Source: Phytopythium helicoides
Lineage: Eukaryota > Oomycota > Peronosporomycetes > Pythiales > Pythiaceae
Assembly: GCA_024867545.1 (NCBI GenBank)
Contig: JANFNE010000050.1
Location: forward strand, 372,001-436,000
Length of the DNA stretch: 64,000 bases
Direction: 5' to 3'
The notes below the pieces were generated by a model that was not told the origin of the DNA, searched no databases, and saw only the letters and a list, made by a program, of their open reading frames with translations. Position numbers and translations under genes: made by a program. Shown piece after piece: positions 63,420 through 64,000 of the stretch; position 1 is the stretch's first letter; each line of letters opens with the position of its first letter.

Positions 63420-63956
63420 TTCCTGCTGCTACTCTCTTGCTCTCTTTTTGCACCACACCACACCACCCTGCAATGCAGACACGACGCTCTTTTTATGTTT
63501 TCGATATTCTCCTTCTTTGTCGACTTATCTAGTTATCTCTTCTTTTCTTCTTCTTTTCTTCTTTTCTTCTTTTCCCGCTCTTCTTTCGGCCCTCTACACC
63601 TTCTCTCTTTCCCCCCTCTTTTCTTCCTACTTTCACACCTCTCCCAACGGACCGCATGCCGCCTACACGTACTCCACCTCGAGACTCGATTCGCCTCGTC
63701 TATGCGCGCTCTATCTTCATGTTTTGGTGGCGATTGGTCGGCTACGAGACGCTGGTTACGATGTGGGAGTTGGGTGGGTATGGGGTTACATGATGTGTTC
63801 TGTTTCTGTCCACACTTGACGCGGCGATGGAATTGTGGAGTTGTTGATGTGCGTTGGTATGTGAAAAGGAATGTGTTGTGTGTGTTGTTGTTGTTTGTTG
63901 TTGTTTGTTGTTGTGTGTTGTTGTAGTGTTTGTGTGTGTGTTTGATGTAATTGTCC

Positions 63957-64000
63957 GTCAGTTTGCCCGAGTGGTCTAAGGGGTTACGTTCAGGTCGTAA
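63957..64000 (+). tRNA. tRNA-Leu(CAG), array copy 6, cut by window end
   Basis: Matches the first 44 nt of the other copies (through the anticodon stem), 619 bp after copy 5. The rest lies beyond the window. Confidence 0.9.

Larger units (their letters stand above)
60830..64000 (+). repeat. Tandem array of about 612-621 bp units each with one tRNA-Leu
   Basis: Five full spacings (621, 612, 621, 613 and 619 bp) and a sixth start. Each unit is tRNA-Leu, a CT-rich tract, a conserved unique spacer (around CAACGGACCGCATGCC) and a GT-rich microsatellite leader. Units are almost identical. Units 1 and 3 share one set of variants, units 2 and 4 another. Confidence 0.92.

Noticed and set aside
61062..63456. 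Repeated open frames of about 180 codons on the minus strand and about 143 on the plus strand
   Set aside because: They recur only because the tRNA unit is tandemly repeated, and they read through the tRNA and low-complexity spacers.
60830..64000. CRISPR-like array
   Set aside because: The repeat unit is about 0.6 kb and contains a tRNA gene; there are no short direct repeats with unique spacers.

Overview
The window looks like a gene-dense oomycete nuclear chromosome (Peronosporales/Pythiales type; inferred). The evidence is: eukaryotic genes with few short GT-AG introns (about 45-90 bp); typical eukaryotic proteins (GPI transamidase GAA1, exocyst SEC3, CCR4-NOT subunit 9, ABCC transporter, RFWD3-like ligase); an axonemal dynein intermediate chain, expected in a zoospore-forming lineage; tandem secreted RNase T2 genes; and bacterial-type PH-domain genes.

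Layout. 0-4 kb: an unresolved multi-exon gene and two decayed tandem copies of an unrecognised family. 4-10.2 kb: GAA1 (+) and SEC3 (-), convergent. 11.5-13.8 kb: two secreted RNase T2 genes. 13.9-21.9 kb: DNAI4/WDR78-like dynein chain (-), RFWD3-like RING/WD40 ligase (+), NmrA-like SDR (+). 22-26 kb: two sodium:solute symporter paralogues head to head as an inverted duplication. 26.5-31.4 kb: a RING plus Tubby protein, a NOXRED1/P5CR-like oxidoreductase and a sucrase/ferredoxin-like protein, all (-). 31.4-33.6 kb: a full-length Fanzor (eukaryotic TnpB-like RNA-guided nuclease) with RuvC and zinc-finger residues present, running in frame without a stop into the sucrase/ferredoxin-like gene. 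34.3-39.3 kb: a glutathionyl-hydroquinone reductase fragment and three copies of a multi-pass membrane protein family. 39.4-52.5 kb: bacterial-type PH-domain (YvbH/PF08000-like) genes in two mirror-image clusters around an ABCC transporter and an EF-hand gene. 52.8-57.0 kb: TCP11-like protein (+) and CNOT9 (-). 57.9-60.5 kb: a Crypton-like tyrosine-recombinase element with one in-frame TAA, flanked by clusters of TCCGAC motifs in inverted arrangement, with a tRNA-like pol III sequence inside. 60.9-64 kb: a tandem array of about 612-621 bp units, each with one tRNA-Leu(CAG), with alternating long and short units, running off the window.

The most notable system is the Fanzor locus; next are the Crypton with its flanking motif clusters, the tRNA-Leu array, and the mirrored PH-domain clusters. 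Many otherwise well-preserved genes carry single-base frame breaks (ABCC, RING-Tubby, symporter copy 2, dynein chain, membrane family). Several lie in short homopolymers, so consensus indel errors must be separated from real pseudogenes. Against that background the uninterrupted Fanzor frame stands out. All family calls are from motif recognition by eye; no database search was run.
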